A stretch of DNA of 64,000 nucleotides from Mycolicibacterium phocaicum (GTDB lineage: Bacteria; Actinomycetota; Actinomycetes; Mycobacteriales; Mycobacteriaceae), in contig NZ_AP022616.1 of NCBI RefSeq assembly GCF_010731115.1, forward strand, positions 992,001 to 1,056,000, in the 5' to 3' direction. This document shows, in pieces, positions 31,588-45,600 of the stretch (position 1 is its first letter; every line of letters begins with the position of its first letter). Under the pieces are notes generated by a model, which worked only from the letters and a program-made list of their open reading frames with translations, made no database searches and was not told the origin of the DNA. The translations under genes and the position numbers were made by a program.

Positions 31588-32847
31588 TCATTCGTCCTTG
31601 CCACGCAGGAAGGCCGCCGTCGCATCGGCGATGCGACTGGCCATCAAGGTCTTGGACCCGTGCTCCAGCGCTGACTCGGTGCCGTCGGCGGCCAGCAGCC
31701 AGCCGTCGTTGACGTCGACCTCGAAGGCCTTGCCATTGCCCACCGCGTTGACAACCAGCAGGTCACAGCCCTTGCGCTGCAGTTTGGCCCGGGCGTGGAA
31801 CAGGACGTCGCCGTTGGCGTCACCGGTCTCGGCGGCGAAACCCACGATGGCGCGGAGCGCCGGCAACTGACCGTCGGTACGAGCGCGCACCGCGCCGGCC
31901 AGGATGTCGTCGGTCCGGGTCAGTTCGATGACGGGGGCTCCGTCGGCTTCGCCGGGGCCGTGCGTCTTTTTGATCTTGGTGGTCGCTACCTCGGTGGGAC
32001 GGAAATCGGCGACCGCGGCGGCCATCACGAGGACATGCGCGTCGGACACGTACTTGAACACCGCATCGCGCAGCTGAGCCGCCGAACTGATGTGCACGAC
32101 GTCGACGCCCGCCGGGTCGGCCAGGCCCACGGTGTTGCCGGCGATCAGGGTGACCTCGGCGCCGCGCTGGGCCATCACGCGCGCCACGGCGTAGCCCTGC
32201 TTGCCGGAACTGCGGTTGCCGATGAAGCGGACCGGATCGATGGCCTCGCGGGTGCCGCCGGCGGTGACGACGACCTTGACCCCGGCCAGATCGCGGGGCA
32301 GCGCGTCGCCGCGCTCCAGGAGCAGCTGGGCGAACGTGGTGATCTCTTCGGCCTCGGGCAGCCGTCCGGCACCGCTGTCGGCGCCGGTGAGGCGCCCGGA
32401 GGCCGGGTCCAGCACGACGACACCCCGACGCCGCAATGTCGCGACGTTGTCGACGGTGGCCGGGTGCATCCACATCTCGGTGTGCATCGCCGGGGCGAAC
32501 AGCACCGGACAGCGCGCGGTGAGCAGCGTGGCGGTCAACAGATCGTCGCCGCGCCCCGCCACCGCCCGTGCCATCAGGTCGGCGGTGGCCGGTGCGACCA
32601 CGACCAGGTCGGCCTGCTGGCCGAACCGGACGTGGGGCACCTCGGAGACGTCCTCGAACACGCCCGTGTGGACGGGATTGCCGGACAGTGCTTCAAAAGT
32701 GGCGGCGCCGACGAACTTGAGCGCCGACTCGGTCGGCACCACGCGGACCGAATGCCCGGCCTCGCTCAGTTGACGAACCAGGGTGCACGCCTTGTAGGCG
32801 GCGATGCCTCCGGCGACTCCGACGACGATGCGTTTGCGGTCGGCCAT
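31588..32847 (-). CDS. coaBC: bifunctional phosphopantothenoylcysteine decarboxylase / phosphopantothenate-cysteine ligase
   Basis: 419 residues: N-terminal flavin-dependent decarboxylase CoaC (VVGVAGGIAAYKA; PAMHTEMW in place of the common PAMNxxMW) and C-terminal CTP-dependent ligase CoaB (GGTREAIDPVRFIGNRSSGKQG-type block, AAVADFRP, KIKK). It acts in coenzyme A synthesis. It lies 19 bp downstream of rpoZ in the conserved mihF-gmk-rpoZ-coaBC-metK series. Confidence 0.96.
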   Translation of the reverse strand: MADRKRIVVGVAGGIAAYKACTLVRQLSEAGHSVRVVPTESALKFVGAATFEALSGNPVHTGVFEDVSEVPHVRFGQQADLVVVAPATADLMARAVAGRGDDLLTATLLTARCPVLFAPAMHTEMWMHPATVDNVATLRRRGVVVLDPASGRLTGADSGAGRLPEAEEITTFAQLLLERGDALPRDLAGVKVVVTAGGTREAIDPVRFIGNRSSGKQGYAVARVMAQRGAEVTLIAGNTVGLADPAGVDVVHISSAAQLRDAVFKYVSDAHVLVMAAAVADFRPTEVATTKIKKTHGPGEADGAPVIELTRTDDILAGAVRARTDGQLPALRAIVGFAAETGDANGDVLFHARAKLQRKGCDLLVVNAVGNGKAFEVDVNDGWLLAADGTESALEHGSKTLMASRIADATAAFLRGKDE

Positions 32848-32866
32848 GTTCGGCGCCTACGCGGCC

Positions 32867-33810
<944 letters not shown>

Positions 33811-33849
33811 CGCCGTCCGGCCCCTACTGCTCGTCAGTCTTGCGTCAGA

Positions 33850-34167
33850 TCAGGAAAAGTCGAACTTTTCCAGCAGGGCCTTGCGCTGACGGTCGCCCAG
33901 GCCGCGCAGACGGCGGGTCGGAGCGATCTCCAGCTCGGTCATGATCTCCTGCGCCTTGACCTTGCCGACCTTGGGCAGGGCTTCCAGCAGAGCGGAAACC
34001 TTCATCTTGCCGAGGACCTCATCGGTCTCGGCGTCCGTCAGGACCTGCTTGAGGTTGGTGCCGCCGCGCTTGAGCCGGTCTTTCAACTCGGCACGTGCTC
34101 GACGTGCGGCAGCAGCCTTCTCCAACGCTGCCGCGCGCTGTTCGTCGGTCAACTGGGGAAGGGCCAC
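33850..34167 (-). CDS. mihF: mycobacterial integration host factor mIHF
   Basis: A nucleoid-associated protein, essential in mycobacteria and also used by phage L5 for integration. 105 residues from GTG 34167, preceded by an excellent GGAGGAA. It begins with a basic, alanine-rich helix (LTDEQRAAALEKAAAARRARAELKDRL, abbreviated) and ends in the H2TH-like DNA-binding part (LPKVGKVKAQEIM; LGDRQRKALLEKF). Its upstream frame (to 34374) lies in the leader. A TACGGT -10-like hexamer (minus strand, 34239-34234) and a small hairpin GGCTGG/CCAGCC (34206-34223) lie in the ~70-nt leader. Confidence 0.96.
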   Translation of the reverse strand: MALPQLTDEQRAAALEKAAAARRARAELKDRLKRGGTNLKQVLTDAETDEVLGKMKVSALLEALPKVGKVKAQEIMTELEIAPTRRLRGLGDRQRKALLEKFDFS

Positions 34168-34954
34168 GGGGTTCCTCCGTATCTCCGTCAAATAATTTCT
34201 GTCACGGCTGGGGTGAACCAGCCAGCGACGACGACCGTACCCACGCTTCCCGACAAGCGCTAACCCCACCCCCCGGGTAACGAAGCTAAAAGCCCAGCGT
34301 GTAGTGCGAACGGCGGCTCCGGGTGGCCGCGAAGTGCAAGCTCCACAAGGCCCGTCGCGGGGCACTACAGCCACAGATCTGCCTGCGTATCAAGGGTTTT
34401 GAGCACTCAGTGGGAGGACGGCCGATCCGCCGCGGCGCGGCCGCGCGCATTTTCGGGCCGCCGGCCGGGGTTCATCAGGAAAATTTTCGCAGGTCACGGC
34501 GTGTCGGGCGTGTCGGTGTGGGGCCGAACGGGTCGGTGCACCGCCGACGCGGCCGTCGGCGGATTTGGGCGGTCGGACCACCCAAATCGAGGCGGTTTCG
34601 CCGGCCCGAGGACTGGTTCAGTACCCCGCAACGCGGCCGGCGCGCCGCGGCCGCGCGCCGCTGCGCAGACTCCGCAAACTCGGCCTGTTCCCGTCTCACC
34701 GACGTAGCCGACCCCCGACACCTCGCCCCGGAGACCGGTTGGTGATGAAACCGTTTCCCGGCCAATGCCTTCCATACGAGCCAGGTTCCACACAGGCAAC
34801 GATCAGCGCTCGGTGACCGAACCGTTGCGACACGCACAGCACACACCTAACGACACCAAAGTTCGCGCACATTAGGCGCACCTAACTTCAATTCCAGTGC
34901 GACGGCGATACGCCCACCACATGCAAAACCCATCACGAGGAGGACTTCGCAGCG
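34168..34954. other. long intergenic region between mihF and twin secreted-protein genes
   Basis: About 790 bp. The right end carries the promoter elements of the secreted-protein gene (34834-34885); the left end is the mihF leader. In between (about 34300-34800) open frames exist on both strands, but they are arginine-rich, lack ribosome binding sites and resemble no family, so I do not call them. It could hold decayed coding sequence or a non-coding RNA. Confidence 0.5.
34834..34885 (+). promoter_or_regulatory. shared upstream motif and TTAGG/CCTAA palindrome
   Basis: A 17-mer at 34834-34850 (GCACAGCACACACCTAA) recurs with one change at 35450-35466 upstream of the paralogous gene. A separate palindrome TTAGG-CGCA-CCTAA lies at 34872-34885. 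Both repeat the CACCTAA core. This suggests one regulator for the twin genes. The 4-bp spacing is too short for an IdeR iron box. Confidence 0.5.
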
Positions 34955-35326
34955 ATGAACTTCAAGCGAGCGTTGACCGCATCCACCCTGGCAGCCGGCA
35001 TCGGCGTCGCTGGACTGTTCGGAGTCGGCCTGGCCGGCGCCAATGCCGACCCGGGGTGCCCCCCGAACGCGCCGTGCGGCCAGCACGACAACCGGGGGCC
35101 GGGCGACAACCGCGGCCCAGGTGACAACCGCGGCCCGGCGGCCCCCGTCGGCCGTGACGACAACTGGCACGACAACCAGGGCCGCGACTGGCAGCACCGC
35201 GGCATCGACGATGCCCGCTTCGACCACCAGCCGTTCGACTACAACGGCCAGTGGGTGAACCCGGTCTGGGACAACGGCCACAACGCGTGGGGCTTCTGGC
35301 TCGGCCCGATCTGGATTCCGCTGTGA
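34955..35326 (+). CDS. small secreted protein, copy 1
   Basis: 123 residues. A Sec signal peptide (MNFKRALTASTLAAGIGVAG..., cleavage probably after ANA near residue 31) leads to a mature protein of about 90 residues. It has two cysteines (GCPPNAPC), three GDNRGP-type repeats, then an aromatic-rich block beginning RGIDDARFDHQPFDYNGQWV and ending AWGFWLGPIWIPL. The last ~45 residues are nearly identical to the paralogue at 35512. Function unknown; relatives occur as exported proteins in mycobacteria. GAGGAGG lies about 11 nt before the ATG, and a hairpin terminator follows. Confidence 0.85.
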   Translation: MNFKRALTASTLAAGIGVAGLFGVGLAGANADPGCPPNAPCGQHDNRGPGDNRGPGDNRGPAAPVGRDDNWHDNQGRDWQHRGIDDARFDHQPFDYNGQWVNPVWDNGHNAWGFWLGPIWIPL

Positions 35327-35352
35327 TCGACGCCCGCTAGTCGTTCCCGGAA

Positions 35353-35387
35353 CGAGACGGCCCGCCACGATGTGGCGGGCCGTCTCG
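35353..35387 (+). terminator. hairpin terminator after secreted protein copy 1
   Basis: Perfect 16-bp arms (35353-35368 and 35372-35387, CGAGACGGCCCGCCAC and its complement) with a 3-base loop, 27 bp after the stop codon. It separates the twin genes into two transcripts. Confidence 0.88.
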
Positions 35388-35449
35388 TCGTCTCCGGGAC
35401 TGCATCCCAAACTCGCTGCCGCACAACATGTTCCCGGCTGTACCGCCAT

Positions 35450-35466
35450 GCACAGCAAACACCTAA
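35450..35466 (+). promoter_or_regulatory. upstream motif shared with the twin gene
   Basis: GCACAGCAAACACCTAA matches 34834-34850 in 16 of 17 bases. It lies 46 bp before the ATG of copy 2, against 105 bp for copy 1, so the motif was retained while spacing changed. It is followed by CTAAGTACAGCTAAGT, an imperfect direct repeat. Confidence 0.5.
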
Positions 35467-35511
35467 GTACAGCTAAGTGCACGCCCATCGAACCGCCATA
35501 GCGTCAGCGGT

Positions 35512-35874
35512 ATGAAGATCAAGCAGGCATTGACCGCGACCACGGTGGCGGCCGGCATCGGCGCCGCCGGACTCTTCGGCGTCGGACTGGCGACGGCGAG
35601 TGCCGACCCGTGGTGCGGGCCGGGTGCACCGTGCTGGGGGCCGCACAACGACCACCGCGACGACCGCGGCGGCTGGCAGCGCGGCGTCGACTGGCACCAG
35701 GACCGCGACGGCTGGCGCGATGACCGTGGCCGCGATTGGTACCACCGCGGTATCGATGACGGCCGCTTCGACCACCAGCCGTTCGACTACAACGGCCAGT
35801 GGGTGAACCCGGTGTTCGAGCCACGCTTCAGCGCGTGGGGCTTCTGGCTGGGGCCCATCTGGATTCCGCTGTGA
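35512..35874 (+). CDS. small secreted protein, copy 2
   Basis: 120 residues, paralogue of the preceding gene. A signal peptide ends near ASA (residue 31). The mature N-terminus WCGPGAPCWGP holds the two cysteines, and the middle is rich in Asp/Arg/His/Trp (NDHRDDRGGWQRGVDWHQDR, abbreviated). The C-terminal block starts RGIDDGRFDHQPFDYNGQWV and ends AWGFWLGPIWIPL, as in copy 1. The constant C-terminus and divergent middle suggest a conserved folding or docking module with a variable linker. Function unknown. Confidence 0.85.
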   Translation: MKIKQALTATTVAAGIGAAGLFGVGLATASADPWCGPGAPCWGPHNDHRDDRGGWQRGVDWHQDRDGWRDDRGRDWYHRGIDDGRFDHQPFDYNGQWVNPVFEPRFSAWGFWLGPIWIPL

Positions 35875-35891
35875 CATAGGTGCCCGGCCGG

Positions 35892-35897
35892 TACGTT
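35892..35897 (+). promoter_or_regulatory. -10 hexamer before the DUF2330 gene
   Basis: TACGTT is followed by exactly 7 nt and ATG 35905, the leaderless spacing seen elsewhere in the window. This favours 35905 over the in-frame ATG at 35899, which would lie only one base after the hexamer. Confidence 0.55.
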
Positions 35898-35904
35898 CAT
35901 GCCG

Positions 35905-36942
35905 ATGGCTGTCGCGTACCGGTCGCTGTGCGTCCTGATGCTGCTGTTCGCCACGCTGACGGCGAACATCGCAGCGCCGGCCTGGGCGTGCGGTTGCGGC
36001 GCCTACATCCCGGACCATCCTGGCGCGACTGTCGTCGACGAACGTGCACTGATCGCCTGGGACGGCAGCACCGAGGACATCCTGATGTCGTTCGGGGTCA
36101 GCGGCGCCTCGGATCGGGCCGCCTGGGTGATGCCCGTGCCGTCGGCCGCGCAGGTCACGCTGGGCGATGACGCAGTGTTCGACGAGCTGGCGCGCCGCAC
36201 TGCACCCCGGATCGAATACCGGGACAGCTGGTGGCCGACCTTCGGCTGGCTGGGAATCGGCGCGCAGGGTGCGCTCGAAGCGGCCGGCACGCGCCCCGGC
36301 GGCGTCAACGTGCTGGGCAGCCGGCGGATCGGGCCGTTCGACGTCACGCGCCTGGCCGGCGACGACCCCGCGGCCCTGGCGCACTGGTTGACGGCCAAAG
36401 GCTTCCCCCACCCCGACGGGCTCGATACCAACCTGGCGCCATACGTCGCGGCGCGCTGGGAGATCGTCGCGATCCAGCTCGCTCCGGATGCCGCCGGCGC
36501 GACACTGTCGGGAACCCTGCAGCCACTGCGGCTGTCGTTCGCCTCGGACACCGCCGTCTATCCGATGCGGCTGTCCCGGTCGGCGAAGGCACCGCAGCGT
36601 GTCGATCTGTACGTGCTGGCCGACCACCGGATGGATCCCAGTGCGTTGCCCGTGCCCGGTAACGCGGCGACGCTGCAGTACGCCGGACGCGTCGACGCAC
36701 CGGCGCTCACGTCGTACCGCGGCCACTATCTGACCCGCTGGACGAATTACCTCGGCGAGCCGCAGCGCATCGACGGCGACTACGTATTCACGCGGGCCGC
36801 AACCGATTCCGACTACGCGCAGGTGATCTACCTGACGCGTAACCACGGCGATGTCTCGGGCCTGGCACTGATCGGCGCCGGGCTCGGCGCCGGGGTACTG
36901 GTCGCGGTGCTCTGGTGGCGCCGCAGGCGTCAGGCCAGATAG
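35905..36942 (+). CDS. DUF2330-family exported membrane-anchored protein
   Basis: 345 residues from ATG 35905. A signal peptide is followed directly by the family hallmark [14 protein letters not shown] long extracytoplasmic domain then has the DUF2330 pattern ([36 protein letters not shown]), and a single C-terminal transmembrane helix ([19 protein letters not shown]) ends in a basic tail. Function unknown; the vicinal cysteines suggest a disulfide or metal site on the outside. The 3' end overlaps the convergent pyrF by 13 bp. Confidence 0.82.
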   Translation: MAVAYRSLCVLMLLFATLTANIAAPAWACGCGAYIPDHPGATVVDERALIAWDGSTEDILMSFGVSGASDRAAWVMPVPSAAQVTLGDDAVFDELARRTAPRIEYRDSWWPTFGWLGIGAQGALEAAGTRPGGVNVLGSRRIGPFDVTRLAGDDPAALAHWLTAKGFPHPDGLDTNLAPYVAARWEIVAIQLAPDAAGATLSGTLQPLRLSFASDTAVYPMRLSRSAKAPQRVDLYVLADHRMDPSALPVPGNAATLQYAGRVDAPALTSYRGHYLTRWTNYLGEPQRIDGDYVFTRAATDSDYAQVIYLTRNHGDVSGLALIGAGLGAGVLVAVLWWRRRRQAR

Positions 36943-37732
36943 GCGACGGCGTCGCGGAGCTTCTCCCCCGCGGCGCGCACGGCCGCGACGTCCGGCCCGG
37001 CCCGCAGCACCTCCCGCGACACCGCGGGCAGCAAGGTGCCCGGCCGGGCGCCGCCGAGCCCGGCCAGCGCGTCCGGTCGGCCGCCTTGCGCGCCGACCCC
37101 GGGCAGCAGCACCGGCCCCCCGAGCTGCGACAGATCCGGCACCTCGGTCAGGGTGGCGCCGACGACGACACCCACCGAACCGTCACCCGCGGCGTTCGCC
37201 GCGGCGACATCGTCGACGATCGTCTGCGCGACGGTCCGCTCGCCGGTCAGCGCGCGCTGCACGGACGCGCCCTCCGGATTCGATGTGGCGGCCAGGACGA
37301 ACACGCCGCGGCCATGCGCGGCCGCGACGTCGAGCAGCGGCTGCAGCGAGCCGAAGCCCAGGTACGGCGAGGCCGTCACCGCATCGGCGGCCAGCGGCGA
37401 CTCCCCCGCCCACGCCTGCGCATAGGCGGCCATGGTCGAGCCGATGTCACCGCGCTTGGCGTCGGCCAGCACCAGCACACCGGCCTCCCGCAGCCGCGCG
37501 ATGGTCCGTTCCAGCACGACGAAGCCCGCCGACCCGTACGCCTCGAAGAACGCGACCTGCGGCTTGACGATCGCGAAGCCCGCGAATGCCTCGACGCAGA
37601 TGTCGCTGAACTTCGCCACGCCGTCGGCGGACACCGGCAGCCCCCAGGCGGTCAAGAGCTCGGGGTGCGGGTCGATGCCCAGGCACAGCGGACCCCGCTG
37701 TGCCATGGCGGCCCGAACCCGCGAGCCGAAAC

Positions 37733-37736
<4 letters not shown>
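36930..37736 (-). CDS. pyrF: orotidine 5'-phosphate decarboxylase
   Basis: Last step of UMP synthesis. 268 residues of the mycobacterial/Myxococcus-type OMP decarboxylase, with the catalytic segment [20 protein letters not shown] start overlapping the carB stop by 4 bp, the last gene of the pyr operon. Confidence 0.96.
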
Positions 37737-41073
<3,337 letters not shown>

Positions 41074-41074
<1 letters not shown>

Positions 41075-42204
41075 TACTTGCCCTCCCCTGCCATCAGGTT
41101 GGCGAACTTGTCGAACAGGTACTCGGCGTCGTGCGGACCGGCCGCGGCCTCCGGGTGGTACTGCACCGAGAAGGCGCGCCCGTCGAGCAGCGAAACACCT
41201 TCCACCACACCGTCGTTGGCGCAGGTGTGGCTGACCACGGCGCGGCCGAACGGGGTGTCGAACTCTTCCCCGGCTTCGCCTTCCAGCGCGAAACCGTGGT
41301 TCTGTGCGGTGATCGCGATGCGGCCGGTGGCCTGCTCAACGACCGGGATGTTGATGCCGCGGTGCCCGAAGGTCATCTTGTAGGTCGAGCGACCGAGCGC
41401 GCGGCCCAGAATCTGGTTGCCGAAGCAGATGCCGAACAACGGGATTCCGGCTGCAAGCACCTGCTGGGTGACCTCGACCATGTGGTCGGCCGTGGCCGGG
41501 TCGCCCGGGCCGTTGGACAGGAACACCCCGTCGACCTTGAGGGCGGCGATCTCGTCGAACGTCACCGCCGACGGCAGCACGTGGCTGCGGATGCCGCGGG
41601 CGGCGAAGTTCCGCGGGGTGTTGGTCTTGATCCCGAGGTCGATGGCCGCGATGGAGAAGCGCTCCGCGCCAACGGGTTCGACGACGTACCGGTCGCCGGT
41701 GCTGACCTCGCCGGCCAGGTCGGCGCCCAGCATCGACGGCTGGTTGCGGACGCGGTCCACCAGCGTGTCGATGTCGGCCAGGGCCGGACCGGAGAAGACG
41801 CCGGCCTTCATCGACCCGAAGTTGCGCAGGTGCCGCACGATGGCGCGGGTGTCGACGCCCGCGACACCGACGATGCCCTGGCGCACCAGTTCGTCGTCGA
41901 GGGTGCCGGTGGCGCGCCAGTTGGAAGCGCGCGGCGACGGGTCGCGCACGACGTAGCCGGCAACCCAGATCTTGTCGTCGCGGCTTTCGTTGTCCTCGCC
42001 GTTCCAGCCGGTGTTGCCGATCTGCGGGGCGGTGGCCACCACGATCTGCCGGTGGTAGCTCGGGTCGGTCAGCGTCTCCTGGTAGCCGGACATGCCGGTG
42101 GAGAACACTGCCTCACCCAGGGTCTCGCCCACGGCGCCGAACGGCGTGCCGGTGAACACCCGGCCGTCCTCCAGCACCAGTACGGCGGTCTGATCGCTCG
42201 TCAC
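41074..42204 (-). CDS. carA: carbamoyl-phosphate synthase small (glutaminase) subunit
   Basis: 376 residues: an N-terminal CPSase domain ([19 protein letters not shown]) and a class I glutamine amidotransferase with the nucleophile in [14 protein letters not shown] and the His-Glu of [12 protein letters not shown]. It supplies ammonia to CarB. It overlaps the Rv1382-like gene upstream by 4 bp. Confidence 0.97.
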
Positions 42205-42704
42205 TTACTGTCCTCCTCAACCCATTTGGCCAGTTCGCGACGGTCGTCGCTGCGGAATCCGGTATCGATCTCGGTGCCCGACGGCAGCCGCCACCGGATG
42301 GCGAGAATCCCGTCGTACGTGAGCACCTTGCCGGCGATGGCCCGCTCGGTGCGGATCGCGGTGATGGATTCGTCGGGAATCCAGATCGGGCTGCCGCCCG
42401 TGAGCTGCAGCATGATGCCCTCGGGATACCGCGTCATCACGGCCTTGCTGCGAAATCCGAGGGAGCCCACCGCAATTCGGTCCTGCCAGCTCGGTGCCAG
42501 GGTGCTGCCGACGTACAAGCCCTTGGTGGCCGAGACGATCGCCGGCCCCACGGTGTCGGGCAGCGCCGGGAGCAGTCCGACGGCGCCGGCCTGCCGCTGC
42601 ACCCTGTGCATCCAGCCCTTGAGCATCTGCCGGATCGCGAACCCGGCCAGCACCACCACGACGGCGGCCAGTACCAGGTAGGTGATCAGCGTCCCGGTGT
42701 TCAT
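42201..42704 (-). CDS. membrane protein of the pyr operon (Rv1382-like)
   Basis: 167 residues: one N-terminal transmembrane helix ([20 protein letters not shown]) and a soluble domain with strand-rich, PH-like character ([36 protein letters not shown]). It always lies between pyrC and carA in mycobacteria, overlapping both by 4 bp. No role is established; its constant position suggests a membrane tether or regulator rather than a pathway enzyme. The frame to 43268 is a shadow of pyrC. Confidence 0.85.
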   Translation of the reverse strand: MNTGTLITYLVLAAVVVVLAGFAIRQMLKGWMHRVQRQAGAVGLLPALPDTVGPAIVSATKGLYVGSTLAPSWQDRIAVGSLGFRSKAVMTRYPEGIMLQLTGGSPIWIPDESITAIRTERAIAGKVLTYDGILAIRWRLPSGTEIDTGFRSDDRRELAKWVEEDSK

Positions 42705-43984
42705 GCGGGGCTGACTCCGTCCCGCGCGGTGACCTTGCCGCGCAGCATCGTCAGGGTGACGGTGGCGGGCAGCGTCATCGACTCGTACGGCGTGTTGTCC
42801 GAGCGACTGGCCAGTCCGGTGCCCTGCACCGTCCAGGTCGCCTCGGGGTCCACCACGGTCAGGTTGGCGGGTTCGCCGACCGCGAGCGGACGGCCCTGGT
42901 CGGGCAGACCGACGATGGCGGCCGGCGCCTCGCTCATCACGCGGGCGACGTCGCGCCAGCTGAGCAATCCGGGCGCCACCATGGTCTCCACGACGACCGA
43001 CAGCGCGGTCTGCAGGCCCAGCATGCCGGGCCGGGCGTGGGCGAATTCGCACATCTTCTCGTGCTCGGCGTGCGGGGCGTGATCGGTTGCGACGCAGTCG
43101 ATCACCCCGTCGGCGAGGGCCTGCCGCAGTGCCTCGGCGTCGCTGGCCTCGCGCAGCGGCGGGTTGACGCGGTTGCGGCCGTCGTAGTCCGCGAGCCGGC
43201 TGTCGTCGAGCAGCAGGTGGTGCGGCGTGACCTCGGCGGTGATCGAGATGCCCTGGGCCTTGGCCCATTTGATCAATTCGACGGTGCCCGCCGTGGAGGC
43301 GTGGCAGATGTGCACGCGGGCACCGGCGTCGCGGGCCAGGATCGCGTCGCGGGCGACGATCGACTCTTCCGCCGAGCGCGGCCAGCCGGCCAGTCCCAGC
43401 CGGGCGGCGTTCGGGCCCTCATGCGCGACGGCGCCCACGGTCAGGCGCGGTTCCTCGGCATGCTGGGCGATCAGAACACCAAGTCCCGCAGCATATTCCA
43501 GCGCCCGGCGCATCACCAGCGGATCGTCGACGCAGATGCCGTCGTCGGAGAACATCCGGACCTGACCGGCACCGGCGGCCATCAGGCCCATCTCGGTGAG
43601 CTGCTTGCCGTCGAGCCCGACGGTGACGGCGCCGACCGGATGCACGTCGACCAGGCCGACCTGCTGCCCGCGGTGCCAGACGTGGTCGGTGACCACCACG
43701 GTGTCGGCGACCGGATCGGTGTTGGCCATCGCGAACACCGCGGTGTAACCACCGAGTGCGGCTGCCGCCGAACCGGTTTCGATGTCCTCGGCGTACTCGC
43801 GGCCGGGCTCACGCAGGTGCGTGTGCAGGTCGACGAAGCCGGGCAGCATGATCTGGCCGGCGGCGTCGATGACCTCGTCGGCCGTCAGACCGCTACCGAT
43901 TTCGGCGATCTGCCCGTCGGCGATCAACACATCGACCGGATCACCCTCGCCGTACAGCCGGACCCCGCGAATGAGAACCGTCAT
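42701..43984 (-). CDS. pyrC: dihydroorotase
   Basis: A 427-residue class I zinc amidohydrolase closing carbamoyl-aspartate to dihydroorotate. The metal ligands are in [10 protein letters not shown], further histidines in HICHAST and EVTPHHLLL, and the catalytic aspartate in VATDHAPH. Coupled by 4-bp overlaps to pyrB and to the Rv1382-like gene. Confidence 0.97.
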   Translation of the reverse strand: MTVLIRGVRLYGEGDPVDVLIADGQIAEIGSGLTADEVIDAAGQIMLPGFVDLHTHLREPGREYAEDIETGSAAAALGGYTAVFAMANTDPVADTVVVTDHVWHRGQQVGLVDVHPVGAVTVGLDGKQLTEMGLMAAGAGQVRMFSDDGICVDDPLVMRRALEYAAGLGVLIAQHAEEPRLTVGAVAHEGPNAARLGLAGWPRSAEESIVARDAILARDAGARVHICHASTAGTVELIKWAKAQGISITAEVTPHHLLLDDSRLADYDGRNRVNPPLREASDAEALRQALADGVIDCVATDHAPHAEHEKMCEFAHARPGMLGLQTALSVVVETMVAPGLLSWRDVARVMSEAPAAIVGLPDQGRPLAVGEPANLTVVDPEATWTVQGTGLASRSDNTPYESMTLPATVTLTMLRGKVTARDGVSPA

Positions 43985-44934
43985 GAGATCACCCCCACCC
44001 CTTCAGGTCCGGCACCCACGAGAAGCTGGAACAGCACCGCCATACGAACATGCACCCCATTCGAAACCTGTTGCAGTACAGCTGATTGCGACGAATCGGC
44101 GACCGACGAGGCGATCTCCATGCCGCGCAGCATCGGACCGGGGTGCAGCACCACCGTGTCCTCGCTCAAGCCGGCCAGGCGCTTCTCGGACAGCCCGTAG
44201 CGCACCGAGTACTCGCGCGCCGACGGGAAGAAGGCGCCGTTCATCCGCTCGGCCTGCACCCGCAGCATCAGTACCGCGTCGGCGGCCGGCAGTTCGGCGT
44301 CCAGGTCGTGCGAGACCGTCACCGGCCAGTCCCCGACCCCGACCGGCAGTAGTGTCGGCGGCGCCACCAGCACGACCTCGGCGCCCAGCGTCGACAGCAG
44401 CGAGACGTTGGAGCGCGCCACCCGGCTGTGCAGGATGTCGCCGACGATCACCACGCGCCGGCCCTCGAGGCCGCCCAGGCGCTGGCGAATGGTCAGCGCG
44501 TCGAGCAGGGCCTGCGTCGGGTGCTCGTGGGTGCCGTCACCCGCGTTGATCACCGACGGCCCGCCGTGTTCGTCGCGGGTCCACGCCGCAAGTTGTTGTG
44601 CCGCACCGGAAGCCGGGTGCCGGATGATCAGCGCATCGGCGCCCGCGGCGCGCAGGGTCAGCGCGGTGTCCCGCAGCGACTCGCCCTTGGCCACCGACGA
44701 ACCGGAGGCGCTGACGTTGATGACGTCGGCGCTCATCCACTTACCGGCCACCTCGAACGACACCCGCGTGCGGGTGGAGTTCTCGTAGAACATCGTGATG
44801 ACGGTGCGGCCACGCAGCGTCGGGAGCTTCTTGACGTCGCGGCCCAGCAGCGCTTCGCGGAACTTGTCGGCGTCATCGAGAATGGCCGTCGCCGCGTCGC
44901 GGCTCAGGTCCGAGGCGGACAACAGGTGTTTCAC
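43981..44934 (-). CDS. pyrB: aspartate carbamoyltransferase catalytic subunit
   Basis: 317 residues. Carbamoyl-phosphate binding STRTRVSFE, the 80s-loop-type KGESLRDT, and [12 protein letters not shown]. First committed step of pyrimidine synthesis. No regulatory PyrI subunit is present, as usual in actinobacteria; control is expected through PyrR, whose gene overlaps upstream. Confidence 0.97.
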   Translation of the reverse strand: MKHLLSASDLSRDAATAILDDADKFREALLGRDVKKLPTLRGRTVITMFYENSTRTRVSFEVAGKWMSADVINVSASGSSVAKGESLRDTALTLRAAGADALIIRHPASGAAQQLAAWTRDEHGGPSVINAGDGTHEHPTQALLDALTIRQRLGGLEGRRVVIVGDILHSRVARSNVSLLSTLGAEVVLVAPPTLLPVGVGDWPVTVSHDLDAELPAADAVLMLRVQAERMNGAFFPSAREYSVRYGLSEKRLAGLSEDTVVLHPGPMLRGMEIASSVADSSQSAVLQQVSNGVHVRMAVLFQLLVGAGPEGVGVIS

Positions 44935-45533
44935 CGGGTGGGTCCTCCATAGGGCGCAATGGAGACGTGATCGTCTCCGCCGTCGGTCTCTGACAGCCGC
45001 ACCTTGACGTTCTCGGTGCGCGACGTCGGGACGTTCTTGCCGACGTAGTCGGCGCGGATGGGCAGTTCGCGGTGGCCGCGGTCGACGAGGACCGCCAGCT
45101 GCACCATGCGGGGGCGGCCGATGTCGCGCAGCGCGTCGAGGGCCGAGCGCACGGAGCGGCCCGAGTACAGGACGTCGTCGACGAGGATCACCGTCGCGTT
45201 GTCGATGCCGCCCTCCGGAATAGAGGTCGAGGCGAGCGCCCGCGGCGGTTTGAAGTTCAGGTCGTCGCGGTAGAGCGTGATGTCGAGGGCGCCGGCCGGC
45301 AGCTCGACACCGGAGAATTCCTTGACCTTTTCGGCGATCCGGGTGGCCAGGGTGACGCCGCGGGTCGGGATGCCGAGCAGCACCACGCGCGGGGCGTCGG
45401 CCGCGTCGAGCGCGGTCTTTTCGATGATCTGGTGCGCGATGCGCGAGATGGTCCGGCCGACATCAGCGGCGGACAACAGTTCCCGGTCCGAGCCGCCGGG
45501 CACGCCAGTTGCATCGTTGCCTGTGACAGCCAC
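44931..45533 (-). CDS. pyrR: bifunctional pyr-operon regulator / uracil phosphoribosyltransferase
   Basis: 200 residues with the PRPP-binding signature [17 protein letters not shown] and the RNA-binding basic face. PyrR senses UMP and binds a stem-loop in the pyr leader. In M. smegmatis this is known to block translation rather than attenuate transcription. GTG start preceded by AAGGAGGTCAG. The PyrR recognition loop lies just upstream at 45555-45565, so the gene is likely autoregulated. Confidence 0.96.
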   Translation of the reverse strand: MAVTGNDATGVPGGSDRELLSAADVGRTISRIAHQIIEKTALDAADAPRVVLLGIPTRGVTLATRIAEKVKEFSGVELPAGALDITLYRDDLNFKPPRALASTSIPEGGIDNATVILVDDVLYSGRSVRSALDALRDIGRPRMVQLAVLVDRGHRELPIRADYVGKNVPTSRTENVKVRLSETDGGDDHVSIAPYGGPTR

Positions 45534-45554
45534 GAGTACCTGACCTCCTTCTCC

Positions 45555-45565
45555 GCCTCTCTGGA
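45555..45565 (-). promoter_or_regulatory. PyrR-binding RNA loop in the pyr leader
   Basis: Read on the minus strand the RNA contains UCCAGAGAGGC, a full match to the conserved PyrR motif UCCNGNGAGGY. It sits in a short stem (CCG...CGG) and lies immediately before the ribosome-binding AAGGAGG, so bound PyrR could block initiation. A TAAGCT -10 candidate on the minus strand (45603-45598) would give a leader of about 55-60 nt and overlaps the stop of the transporter gene. Confidence 0.8.
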
Positions 45566-45600
45566 CGGGTCGTTAAAGGACGTCTAACTAGCCGCGTAGC

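Noticed and set aside
34323..34846. Open frames of 123-140 codons on both strands in the mihF upstream region
   Set aside because: Arginine-rich low-complexity translations, no ribosome binding site, mutual overlap, no family resemblance.
34872..34885. IdeR/DtxR iron box
   Set aside because: TTAGG and CCTAA arms are present but the spacer is 4 bp, not the 9 bp of the 19-bp IdeR consensus.
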